Assembly (NCBI GenBank): GCA_963978545.1
Contig: OZ021727.1
Coordinates: 21,421,943 to 21,485,942 of the forward strand
Origin: Linyphia triangularis
Taxonomy: Eukaryota > Arthropoda > Arachnida > Araneae > Linyphiidae
Direction of reading: 5' to 3'
Length of the DNA: 64,000 nucleotides
How positions within the stretch are numbered: the stretch's first letter is position 1; every line of letters begins with the position of its first letter. The position numbers were made by a program, and so were the translations under genes. Below the pieces are notes generated by a model. It did no database searches, had not been told where the DNA came from, and saw only the letters and a program-made list of their open reading frames with translations. This document shows, piece by piece, positions 10,966 through 20,944 of the stretch.

Positions 10966-12414
10966 TTAATGCGCATCATAAACGGGGCATCGTAAAGCTA
11001 AATCGGGGATGTTAGAAACGTAAAGGAACATTTACATACGCAGAAAAATAACTGTATGAAAAAAGTCTTATTTGAAAAGTCTCACTTTAAAAAAACAGGG
11101 TAATCATAAAATGACTTTGCCAATATATGGACCACTAGCTTCCATTCCGTTCAACCGATCGAGAGGAGATTTCAGGTATAGTTATTCAGAGGTATGAGCT
11201 CGGGATTCTGTGAATAGCAACAAAATAACGCTCACGGTTAATTTTATATATTTGTATAGCTTAGGAATGCCATTGTACATTATTAGAAAATTGGCCTGGG
11301 GATATCTGGGGGAAAAAAACTATTTCTTGAAAAATTAGAAACGAAAAAAAAAAAAATACTACAATTTTACGTAGCTTTTTTTCAAAACTTATTTTAAAAC
11401 ATATTTTTTCTCATTTTAATAAAATTTTAAATGAAATAAAAAAACTACCAACCCTCGAAAGCAAAATTTATCACAGCAACAGTAAAATTCTTTTCGGAAA
11501 ATCATGTAAGGCGTTTTTAATATCACTGCAAAATTGAAATTGAATTGTTTACATAAATGGAATTACCCCATCCCTTCACTTCAATCGCTTATTTACTCAT
11601 CGAACAAGGAATATTTGCCATTAAGTGTTATTTCAAATTGTGACTTATGGGGAGTTATTATTCTCATGGTATCGTCAAGTAATCTATTCTTTGCATTGAC
11701 TTTTGTCCATCTAGCTTGTACTAAGCGACACACTGTGCGATCGGATGAATGGTGTAGTAATTGCATAAGGGACAAACAGACATACAGACATTCATTTTTA
11801 TATATATAGATTTGTAATACTGTAAATCTGCCATTGTGTAACCAAAATCAATACTCATCACAATCTATTTTACATCAATAACAATTTTCTATAGCCACAA
11901 TTGGTAACAGATAAAATTGAAGAAATATATTACAGGATAATTAAATCAATAATCCCCAAAGTATTTTATCGGAAAATAGGGACCATAAAACGTTTGGTTT
12001 TTGAAAAAAAACAAAAAACTAATCGATTAAATATGAAATTAAGAAGCCATTATAATATTATTATTGATTTACTACAACAATACAATCCGTATTTAAGAAA
12101 CTTTTAAGCATTCTACAATTTTAAAAGTATCTTGGCACTGGCTATTAATTCTTAATATGTCTAGGAGTTGTTTGTTCCAAGTCCAAGTTTCATTGGTATA
12201 TAACTCAGATAAATATTATATTATTTCTAAATTAAGTATTGTATTTCATCCAAAGATACATTAACAAAGTTTTTACTAATTAAGTTTGGAAATTAATAGC
12301 ACTAAGTGTTGAGGGATAATGCAGAAAAGAATGCTAGTTATTGGTTAATATTATCTCTGTATTTTAAACTGATTCTGATAATTTCCAGTAGCAGCTACTA
12401 AGAAGAAAGTTAAA
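10966..12414. other. Intergenic sequence before intact receptor
   Basis: No gene supported. The stretch ending near 11810 (GGGACAAACAGACATACAGACATT followed by TATATATA) looks like the end of an interspersed element. The open frames at 11534-11809 (+) and 11593-11775 (-) fall in it and have no protein motif. 12100-12414 would hold the promoter of the receptor at 12415, but I see no defined motif. Confidence 0.45.
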
Positions 12415-13506
12415 ATGATTCGTGATAAAAATAGTCTCAAGTCATCTAGAAATAAGTTACAAGACTACAGCATTGCTTTTACACTTTTTCTAGTAACAGG
12501 AATTCCTCTTAAATACACAAAGTTAGGAGTATCCTTTCAAAGAATAATCTCAACATGCTTAAACGTACATTATTTAATATGTATCATTGATTACAGTTCC
12601 AGGACTTATCATGCTGATTGGGAAAAGAAAAAAGCTTACCTGGTCATGTTTTTCAGCTATTTATTGAATATTTTATTGTGGTTCACACTACGCCGTCGAA
12701 GAAGCCGTATTGAAAATATAGTTAAATATATTCGTGTTTTACGCAAATATTATTATAAACAAGTTGTATTCAGAGCCAGAAGCATAAAATGTACGTGGAT
12801 AACAGAAATTTTTATCATATTTCATAGTTTTCCTTTAGTGCTGTACGTGATGCTTACGCAATCAGGAAATTTGTACATGCATAGCTTTTCATGGTTTAGT
12901 CGTATTTTAAATTGGAACCGTTCACTCTCTACTTCTGTGATTTTGATCCTGTCCAATATTTTAACTTTATTCTGCTCTATGATATTTTTAGATATCCGCA
13001 AAAGCTTGATATTGTGCAAAAGAATGTTCAACCAAAAACCTTCGAGTTCAAACAAGTGTTTGGAAATGTACAAAATATCGCTGAAACTCAAGGATGAGAT
13101 GGAAAAGGTATTGTCCTTGCCAATTCTTCTGATGCTATTAATGGAATTTTTAACCAGTATATTTGGAATGAGTTTTGCTTTACTTGAATTAAGCTACTCA
13201 AGATATGATCTACGGTTGATTGTCTTTACTACATTGCTTCTTAACAGTGCATTTTTGTACCTCTGCCTGGCAGTGTCTGCATCGGAAATGGATGTGCAGT
13301 ACAAAATATTGCGAAAAAATGTATTGATAACATATCAAGACCTCCCTCATGTTTCGATTGAAGAAGTAAGGTTTTGTAGATTGTTTGGTGACGACATCCA
13401 CCAAATGTCGTTTACAGTCGGTGGATTATTCGTATTGACACGAGAGTTCGTTTTTTCATCCGTTGGAATTGTTGTCACGTATACTTTGCTAATAATACGG
13501 AATTAG
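12415..13506 (+). CDS. Gustatory-receptor-like 7TM chemoreceptor, intact
   Basis: Intronless 363-codon gene. GR-family proteins are odorant/tastant-gated cation channels in sensory neuron membranes; the ligand here is unknown. Hydrophobic segments fall at about 41-60, 74-92, 127-147, 170-193, 232-256, 267-289 and 345-361, giving seven TMs. Family marks: GIPLKYTKL at 30-37, basic RRRRSRIENI at 93-102, SWFSRILNWNRS before TM4, LTLFCSMIFLDIRKSL at 183-198, CLEMYKISLKLKDEME at 215-230, SASEMDVQYK at 288-297, and the C-terminal signature VVTYTLLIIRN. The ending replaces the TYhhhhhQF of insect GRs. The first ATG follows an A-rich leader. The last 150 bases plus 3' flank are duplicated at 13888-14100. 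The closest partial relatives are 24039-24610 and 51560-52000. Confidence 0.85.
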   Translation: MIRDKNSLKSSRNKLQDYSIAFTLFLVTGIPLKYTKLGVSFQRIISTCLNVHYLICIIDYSSRTYHADWEKKKAYLVMFFSYLLNILLWFTLRRRRSRIENIVKYIRVLRKYYYKQVVFRARSIKCTWITEIFIIFHSFPLVLYVMLTQSGNLYMHSFSWFSRILNWNRSLSTSVILILSNILTLFCSMIFLDIRKSLILCKRMFNQKPSSSNKCLEMYKISLKLKDEMEKVLSLPILLMLLMEFLTSIFGMSFALLELSYSRYDLRLIVFTTLLLNSAFLYLCLAVSASEMDVQYKILRKNVLITYQDLPHVSIEEVRFCRLFGDDIHQMSFTVGGLFVLTREFVFSSVGIVVTYTLLIIRN

Positions 13507-13569
13507 TAGAAAACCAAACCGAGTCAGCGTTGGACAGTTTGTATAGACCAAGTTTAGGAACGTTTATAT
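13357..13569 (+). repeat. Source copy of 213-bp displaced duplication
   Basis: The final ~50 codons of the receptor at 12415-13506 plus 63 bp of 3' flank. It is duplicated at 13888-14100 at identical length, with roughly ten substitutions by eye. Confidence 0.9.
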
Positions 13570-13814
13570 TTCAACTTTTTAGAGCCGTTTAGTGCCAATA
13601 ATCGGATTTATTTCAATTTATTCAAAATCGATTTTTGAATAGATTCAGCAATTTTTTCCCCGGCAGTCAAGTAGCCATGATCTACATTCATCTACATTCT
13701 ATAAAAAATTCAGATTGATGTTAGATGACGTACCTAAATTTCCAGGCGCCTCTCTGACTACGTGGATTGTTTTTCATTTTCGACTCAAAGATCCTGTTAA
13801 CGATCCTTTAAAGT
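13570..13814. other. Noncoding sequence between receptor copies
   Basis: About 245 bp with no receptor similarity; it includes a short direct repeat (ATCTACATTC, twice, near 13680-13700). Origin unknown. Confidence 0.5.
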
Positions 13815-13887
13815 TCATTATTTTGAACGATGCCTAATGTTCTCACTGCCAGACATCCGTAATAATTTGCGATTGTGTTGAACAATA

Positions 13888-14100
13888 ATTGAAGAAGTAA
13901 GGTTTTGTAGATTGTTTGGTGACGACATCCACCAAATGTCGTTTACAGTCGATGGATTATTCGTATTGACACGAGAGTTCGTTTTTTCATCCGTTGGAAT
14001 TGTTGAAACGTATACTTTGCTAATAATACGGAATTAGTACAAAACCAAACCGAACCAGTGTTGGGCAATTTGTATAGACCAAGTTTAGGAACGTTTATAT
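13888..14100 (+). repeat. Displaced copy of receptor 3' end inside another receptor
   Basis: A 213-bp near-copy of 13357-13569, sitting between the TM4 region and the CFELYKR block of a different receptor pseudogene. The copy includes the stop codon and 3' flank, so it could not have been spliced in as coding sequence. Confidence 0.9.
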
Positions 14101-14181
14101 GCAAAGATGTGCTTTGAACTGTATAAAAGAACACTGTTACTTAAGAATGAGATGGAAGTAGTTTTATCCCTGTCGATTATG

Positions 14182-15459
14182 ACCAACCTGATGGCTGTGG
14201 GGTTAGCACTCTGGCCTCGCTTGTCAAAGGTTCCGGGTTCCAGTGGCGGCCTGTGGTTGAAAATGTTAGTGCAGCCGGAAACATGCGACTTACAACCAGC
14301 CCCCCCCCCCACGTCCGGCCGTCCCCCTCAATCTCCTCACAACCACACACACACGCTTTCCACAATCATGTACACTCACACTTGAAATTATTTTCCTTTT
14401 ATCATTTTAAAAATCAATTTTTTTATGAAAAAAAATTCAGTTTTATTCAAAAGTTAATTAACATTTAACTCGTTATAATTAGCATATTTTTGAGCAGTGA
14501 TTACTGTAGTTTTATGGGGCTAAGAAAATAAATTATGGTTAGAAATTGATCGTAATATCATTCTTAATGTTGTGAACCTCCGTTTAGTTTCTAGAATATA
14601 TATATAGTTTTTTTAATAAAATTTTTTTAACATTGATAGTAGAAAAAAATCACAATTATTCCAAAAGTTTTGCATTTGAAAATGTAGCAAAATTCTTTTT
14701 CGTGTCCAATCAATTTGACTCAAGTTTAAAACATCTAATTGTTAATGCAGGAATTCTCCAATAATTTAAAAAAAGATTATATCAAACTTCAGTTATCATT
14801 GTAAATGAAGTTTTATGTGCCAAAAATACGATTGTTTTAGATAATGAGTTTATAATATTCAAATTTATTTTCAGAACAAAATAGTACTTCAAACCAATAA
14901 AATAACTCTAACCTTCAGATGATACCATTATCTTGCAAAAATTCTATCTAGAGATTATTTTGAGACAGAAATTCTGAGAAACAGCCGAAATAAAAAAATC
15001 GCAGATCTGGCTGTCTCGCTATACATTAAGTGTAGGGAAGGCTCTTTTGGATTAGTTTGGTTTCCATGGCAACGTCATAGCCGAAACGCGTTACAGGAAC
15101 ACATGGCTGACGTTAGGAGGAAGATCACCTTAGTTGGAAACGTTTTTTTTTTTTCCTCTCGTGAATTGATTATTGAGGTAAGAAGTTTGCTGTTTATCGG
15201 ATTTTTGTACACTTACCCTAGAAATTGGATCTTCATTTTAGAAAATTGTAAAATATATCATTTTAGTTTTGAAATAATAAATTTGGATGCATCCTGGATG
15301 CTCTGGATGTAGTGCATGAGCCGCCACTGCCGGGTTCGAATCCTGGGTTAGACATGAAAGTTCGTTGTAGCTCGGAATCCACGTTAAGCTGTAGGTCCCA
15401 GCCTGATTAGCTGTTATTGTGCATGAAAATAGGCAAATGAGCGCAAACACCAAACCGAG
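14182..15459 (+). mobile_element. 1.28-kb insertion with SINE-like ends and target duplication
   Basis: The interrupted receptor reads CCCTGTCGATTATG (14168-14181) before and CCCTGCCGATTATG (15460-15473) after the insert. This is a 14-bp duplication with one mismatch, as expected of LINE-machinery insertion. The left end (GGGGTTAGCACTCTGGCCTC ... GGTTCCGGGTTCCAG) is tRNA-like. The right part near 15318-15345 has another B-box-like CGGGTTCGAATCCTGGG. The middle ~900 bp is AT-rich and unassigned, so the insert may be nested. A run of ten C's lies near 14303. Confidence 0.65.
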
Positions 15460-15830
15460 CCCTGCCGATTATGTTGATATCGGGGAGTTTTTCAGTACCG
15501 TGGTCGAGACTATCATTTTGGATAATTTAAACCCCACCCAACTATACTTGGTCACTTACACTGTGCAATTTTTCAGTACTTTATTATACTTTTGCCTCTG
15601 AATTTTGGCATCAGAAGTGGACGTAGAATACAAATTATCTAGAACTAACAGCTCATAAAGGGACTTGCATCTGTGTATTCACTTTCAGTTCTCGATAGAA
15701 TTAACAAAAACTAAGGATCTTTGATGATGTCAAATGCAAAATGACTATATCTGTTTACGAAGTGTTCAGCTTAGCTACAGACTTCGCTTTTTCGTATGTC
15801 GGAGTAGTAGTTACACTTGCGTTGCTATAA

Positions 15831-16470
15831 TAATAATAATAGATAACACAATGTAATATAAATATGGCATTTTCATAAATATATAATAGTCTGTTATATT
15901 TATTATTATTGTTTCTTTATTATTTTGTTATACTAATCATTATACCTTAAATAATAAGTATATTTTGATAATATGTGTGTCTTAAATCCATTAAAATCTG
16001 AGAGTGCTATAAAATGAAACTACAAATGAGAGAATTTAGAAAAACATTGTATGCAAAGCTTGAAATCACAATATTTAAACAAAAGGTGGAAAAGTTTTGT
16101 CGTCATTTTTCGATTTCAATAAAATAAAAAAAAAATAAACCTAAAAATTTTAATAATTTAAATACAATTCATATGATTTTTCAAACATATTATATTCAAT
16201 GAAATAATCTTGAATTCAACAAATTATATATTTGATTATTTCAATGACTGTGGAAGCTGAACTGGTTGTTAGAAAAATAAACTAATTGCACCCTTCCTTG
16301 TGGTAGTAACCAATGGTTTCTATAAGTTACCCATGGTTTAAAAAAAACCCGTCGAGATTCCCAAAACATCTATATTAGACATATGTACAATTCAATTATT
16401 GAATGGTATTAATCCACATTATCGTGCACTCTGGTGCTCGGTATAACGGGGCAGTGCCCGCAATTTTCCG
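15831..16470. other. Receptor 3' flank
   Basis: AT-rich noncoding. The segment around 15990-16090 matches by eye the 3' flanks of the receptors ending at 22039 and 30660 (ATAAAATGAAA.TA.AAAT.AGAG, then AAGCTT..AATC.CAATATTTAAA). It marks this locus as a member of the same duplicated set. Confidence 0.55.
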
Positions 16471-16658
16471 GTTGGTTGTTGTTGGTTGTATTCAGATTAT
16501 CTGGCACCATCAGCAACACGAGGGATATAATGCGCCGAAACATTCGTCATTAGACAAGCCAACATACATTTAAAAACACCCACGCCTAATACGGGACTCG
16601 AACCCGCAACCTCGCGGTCTAGAAGCCAGCACGCTAACCACTATACCGTTTGGTCGGC
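16471..16658 (-). mobile_element. tRNA-derived SINE, copy B (longest)
   Basis: Minus-strand head GGTATAGTGGTTAGCGTG (A-box-like) then GGGTTCGAGTCCCGT (B box), the body GGCGCATTATATCCCTCGTG, and an ACAACCAAC-type tail. It is flanked by a 14-bp duplication, CCCGCAATTTTCCG (16457-16470 and 16659-16672). Confidence 0.92.
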
Positions 16659-16672
16659 CCCGCAATTTTCCG

Positions 16673-17246
16673 ATCACGAGCTCGACCCCATGTATCATTG
16701 ACTGAAAATAATTGGTTGAATTTCATTTATAAGACTGCCACCAAGTCAATATGTAAAGTATTTAACAACAGCTTCTTAAACATTTAATTGTATAAGATAA
16801 TAATCAAAATAATAAATTAAGGTAATAAATTAGGATAACACAATTTGCGGGGTTGAAAATTTTATAATTTGTAAAATATAATTAAAAAAAATTATGGTAA
16901 AAGTGAACATATTTATGATGCACAATATACCTTAGTGTTTCAATAAGTAAACTCAAGTTTTCTTTTTATTTTACTTCAATTACTGACTCAATTTGCAGTG
17001 AAAACAACATTATTATAAAATTGCTTATTTAAAATCACATTTAAGAACAGTCAGCATTGAAAAACTATTTTAGAATAAATCTAATCCCAGTAGAAATAAA
17101 TAATTGATTAAAGTATATAATATTTCACAATTTTCTCAAAGCCAATTATGGAAAAGTTATATTGCTAAATAAAGTCCGCGTGCACAACTATGATTTGGCA
17201 TTTTATAGTCATTAAATTTGTGTGTTGTTAGAGCAACAAATAGAGC
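16673..17246. other. Upstream region of receptor at 17505
   Basis: AT-rich noncoding. From about 16960 onward it is collinear by eye with the sequences before the receptors at 20945, 28036 and 29593 (shared TTACTT..ATTACTGACTC.ATTTG..GTGAAA and later AATAGAG.TTTAAA). Confidence 0.55.
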
Positions 17247-17291
17247 TTTAAAAGCACAGACCCAACATTTTAGAATACATCTTTGTCAGTG
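17247..17291 (+). promoter_or_regulatory. Candidate core promoter of receptor at 17505
   Basis: TTTAAAAG at 17247 and TCAGTG at 17286 (arthropod initiator TCAGT-like), start-to-start 39 bp. The same pair, at the same 39-bp spacing, precedes the receptor at 20945. Degenerate versions lie before the copies at 28036 and 29593. Confidence 0.4.
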
Positions 17292-17504
17292 TAACATGTG
17301 CACAATACTCATATCTTTATTAATTATAACCTACTACTTTAAATATACATTTATCAAATGTCTAGTTAATATATTACGAAGTTGTAAAAATGTGTGATGA
17401 TAAAGAACCAAAACTCTGAGTGTCAGGTAAGGTAATTTAGGAAAACGCTCATATTTTATTGACTTTTTTCAATCAAGAGGAATTCAGAAAATTGCAATTA
17501 CATT

Positions 17505-18597
17505 ATGAAATATTCACAAGGGTATGGTGTGGTTTTCAAACTGTTTTTGATTAATGGGATACCACTGAAATATACAAGACTTCGAAATTTCGTACAAAAG
17601 TCAGTTTCCATCTGTTTCGCAATTTGTCTACATTTACATTATCTACTGGCTTCAGTAGATCATATTTGGCAAATTCAAGGGGACCAAAGAAAAATTGCAA
17701 AAAAAAATATTGTTGACGGTGGTCTCTTCCACTGTGCTTTTTATTCTATGGCAAACGCTGTACCGAAGAAGAAAATGCATCGAGAAAATCATTGCTAATC
17801 TGAAGAAAATGCGCGAATGTTATTTTGGAAAAGTTTCAATTAATAATAAGTGTTCCATATGGATTTGGATAGTACTGATTTGCTTCTTTGCTCAAACCTT
17901 AACTCAGTTGAAATTCTTTTTTATGAATAACACTTCTCCAAAAGGCGGAGAAAATTTTTCTTGGTTTAGGCACATTCTGCTCCCTAACCGGTTTTTAATT
18001 ACTCCGTTATATTGGGCGATGCCCGATGTTCTCACTCTTTTTTGCTGTTTGTTATTCTTAGACATCAACAACAGTTTGCGACTGTGTAGAAAATTATTGA
18101 TGAAGATACTTTCGGACACAAAACAGTGCCTTGAAGTGTATAAAAGAACACTGTTACTCAAGAATGAGATGGAAGCAACTTTGTCCTTGCCGATTATGTT
18201 GATAATGTCTGTAGAGTTTTTTACTACTCTTTATGGATTGGGTACCATTCAGGAATCAAAGAACACCATCATGGCCCCGCGAAATTTGGTCGCTTATGTT
18301 GTGGTATTTTACAGTTCTCTATTGTATCTTTGTCTCGGAATGTCGGCATCAGAAGTGGACGTGGAATACAAATTGTTATCTAAAACTTACTGTTCATTGA
18401 GGGACTTACATCAATGTATTCGCTGTCAGTACTCAGAAGAATTAAGATTGTCAAGGATCCTTGATGATGAGAGATGCAAAATGACTTTTTCTGTTTGTGA
18501 AGTGTTCAGCTTTACTAGAGACTTTATTTTTTCATCCGTCGGAGTCGTGATCACGTATGCGTTGCTAATAGTACAGAACACATTTGCATTACCGTGA
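17505..18597 (+). pseudogene. GR-like 7TM chemoreceptor with one frameshift
   Basis: Receptor of about 364 codons, intact but for one frameshift in a run of nine A's at 17699-17707. With eight A's the two frames join and align residue for residue with the receptor at 20945 (IAKKILLTVVSSTVL against ITNNFLLILITNTVL). It carries GIPLKYTRL, YRRRKCIEKII, a SWFRHILLPNR block, LTLFCCLLFLDINNSLRLCR, CLEVYKRTLLLKNEME, SASEVDVEYKLLSKTYCSL, DDERCKMTFSVCEVF and VVITYALLIVQNTFALP. The tail is seven residues longer than usual. One homopolymer indel could be a consensus error, so the gene may be functional. It is the first gene of the duplicated two-gene block. Confidence 0.75.
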
Positions 18598-20702
18598 AGG
18601 GTTTGATGATTAAAATAGATACTTGTGGTATTTTAGATTCTTAGATCTCCGATAATTACTACTATATTTTGTTTTAAAATTTGATGAAAATTACGATGAA
18701 ACGAAAATGTATTATTTTATTGGATTGCATTGAATGAGTATTTAGTGATTACATTTTTAAATAACAATTTACTTTTTAAAGTGAGAGGTCTTATATGGCC
18801 TTAAGAGATTAGAAGATTCAGTACTAACAATACTTATAATTTTTTATTAGTGGTTAATATGTAACATTGCCTGCAAACATAAATGTAGTGCATTTCTAAT
18901 TGGGCACTTTCCTTGCAATTGTAATTTAAGTGATTTTCGAACAATTTTTCTCTAGAGACGATGGACAGTCAAATATTTTCCGAAATTTTGACTTTCTTGT
19001 TATTTTGATATTGTAAGAACACCGCTTTCTTATTAATAGCTTCAGCAAAGAATTAAAAATTGTTGAATTTTTTTTTCAAGTCCTACTAAAAAAGTATTTT
19101 ATTCAAGTATTCGTTTTGATTTTACAAATCCAATCGGCTTATCAGCATATTTGTGCATTCTATTATTAACAGTCATTTGTACAGCGAAACCAAGAGATTT
19201 TAAAGAATTTGTTCACATCATGATATTGGATGCCAGAAGAGATGGTTCCTGTTTCTTGTTGACTTTTCTCGCAATTAGCACCTCATGTCATCAAATATTC
19301 ATTAAGTTAAAAAAAAAAAAATCTTGAAGAAAAAGTTTAATAGAGAGGGTAAACACATTATGTTTAAAATGCATGTCTGACGACCCATGATTTTCATCAA
19401 AAGTAAATATTGTTGCAGAATAATTTGCAGTCAGCGGAATGCAGAATCATCGCGATTTATATCCTTACTCTGTACGGGTCGAATCTTCAAAAAGATTTGT
19501 TTTTAATTGCCGGTAACCAAATTGAGTCCTTTAAATTTCGCGACAAATCTAAGAACACTGCTTTTTGTGATAAAAAGAAAGCCGAAGTAGAACAATTGAT
19601 GAGTAGAAGAAGTCAATTTTTGTCTGAAGAATCTAGAGCTCAGTAGCGACCCGATCTCAAACTAATTGGTCATTTGTGACAAAAGGTGACAAATCTGTAA
19701 CAAATTTTATTTTATTACCATCTCATGAAATCTGACGGAATAAAGTGCTGCCATTTCGTTAGAATGAAATTAATATTCCTCTTCAATGGTTTTAGAAACT
19801 TGTATAATCCATTATTAGAAAAATATCTGACGTAATTGAAAACAAGTGAAGTTCAACACTATTTTAGTGCTTTGCAGGGTGTTCATATCAATTTGGTCAC
19901 ATAGAAAACATTTTATCACCAAATCTTTTATAATAAATAATGAAAGGTATTAAAAAAAAAGTTTCAAATAGTCACACGGTCAATTAGTATAAAGCACAGT
20001 TTTGATCGATATAAACTGAAATTCTGTTATTTTGAAAAACATTTATCAAAGACAATTACACTGTATTTTTATACTTTTTATACTTTTCAACTTATTAAAA
20101 TGTAATGCAATTGTCATTGGTAAATTAGGAAATTTACTTGTTACACTTACTTCCTAGCTGTATCCGTCCACACCCTCATTCCACTAATAATAATAAATAT
20201 ATATAAAAAAAAAACACGTATAATCTCTTTAGAGCCATCCGTATGTACGCATACATAAATTAGAATGCAATTTATAAAATTGGTTTTAATATTTTTCTCT
20301 ATGGATATTGATTCAAGATCTATCCTAATGACTCAATCTGTAATCTGCAGTTGTACAAAATTAATCATTTTCCTTTGAAATTTACTTGAATCACTGACTC
20401 ATTTTGAAGTGAAAGAAACATTAAATCAATACTATTATGGATATTATAAAATAGCTAAGGTAAAGTGCAATGCATTTTCAAAGACTGGTAATATTGATTA
20501 ACTATTAAGGAATATATCTAAACCCAATTGAGATAGCTAATTAAGTAATGTATTTATATGGCTCAGTTTTTTAAAAAAACAAACAATTTGGATAAATTTG
20601 ATTTCTTACCATAATGCTCATGCACAAAGATGCTTTGGGTATATTTTTTTTTAATTTCATTAATAATATGTTGTGTTGGTTGCTTAGCACTACACATAGA
20701 CA
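18598..20702. other. Intergenic spacer of duplicated block
   Basis: Noncoding. From about 19480 on, it is clearly paralogous to 28310-29590 (shared TTGCCGGTAACCAAATTGA, TCTAGAGC, GAAAAATATCTG.CGTAAT and more). The open frame 19410-19646 lies in this spacer and is not preserved in the copy, so I do not call it a gene. Confidence 0.7.
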
Positions 20703-20747
20703 TTTAAAAGTATAAATTCTATACAGTGCAATTAAGCGTTGTCAGTG
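20703..20747 (+). promoter_or_regulatory. Candidate core promoter of receptor at 20945
   Basis: TTTAAAAG at 20703 and TCAGTG at 20742, spaced as before the receptor at 17505, about 200 bp before the ATG. Function is inferred only from position and conservation among duplicates. Confidence 0.4.
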
Positions 20748-20944
20748 CAACATATTTCTAATGCTATATATACCTGAAATATCGTTCTGTATTTCAAAGA
20801 TACGTATATTTACCACCCCATCTATAGTTAATCACACACACTACAAATGCTATAATTTCTAGTCTTAGGAACGATATAAAATCCAGTTTTACGCTAAATT
20901 TGCAGTTTATGATTCGAAATCTCTTATGCTATTAACTTTTTGCA

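Larger units (their letters stand above)
13815..15830 (+). pseudogene. GR-like receptor pseudogene, chimeric and interrupted
   Basis: Three pieces of one receptor can be followed. 13815-13887 matches the TM4 region of the receptors at 17505 and 20945 (TTATTTTGAACGATGCCTAATGTTCTCACTG, then ACATCCGTAATAATTTGCGATTGTGT), with a small internal deletion. After the intrusive 213-bp copy at 13888-14100, 14101-14181 encodes CFELYKRTLLLKNEMEVVLSL. After a 1.28-kb insertion, 15460-15830 continues LPIMLISGEFFST, LASEVDVEYKL, DDVKCKMTISVYEVF and a final VVVTLALL, with stops after YFCL and after the SS of the cysteine-rich loop. No N-terminal half is present. Its 3' flank (ATAAAATGAAACTACAAATGAGAG near 16010) resembles those after 22039 and 30660. 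Confidence 0.8.

Noticed and set aside
11534..11809. 91-codon open frame
   Set aside because: It lies in a probable interspersed-repeat end, with an antisense frame over it and no domain match I can see.
14107..14468. Overlapping small frames around a C-run
   Set aside because: They mix a receptor fragment with SINE sequence; the protein-like text rich in Pro and His is SINE translation.
17690..17800. Intron joining the two receptor frames at 17505
   Set aside because: The frames overlap across an A9 run and align without gap to an intronless paralogue when one A is removed; no donor/acceptor pair is needed.
19410..19646. 78-codon open frame in the receptor spacer
   Set aside because: The paralogous spacer at 28.3 kb does not keep the frame, so it is probably chance.
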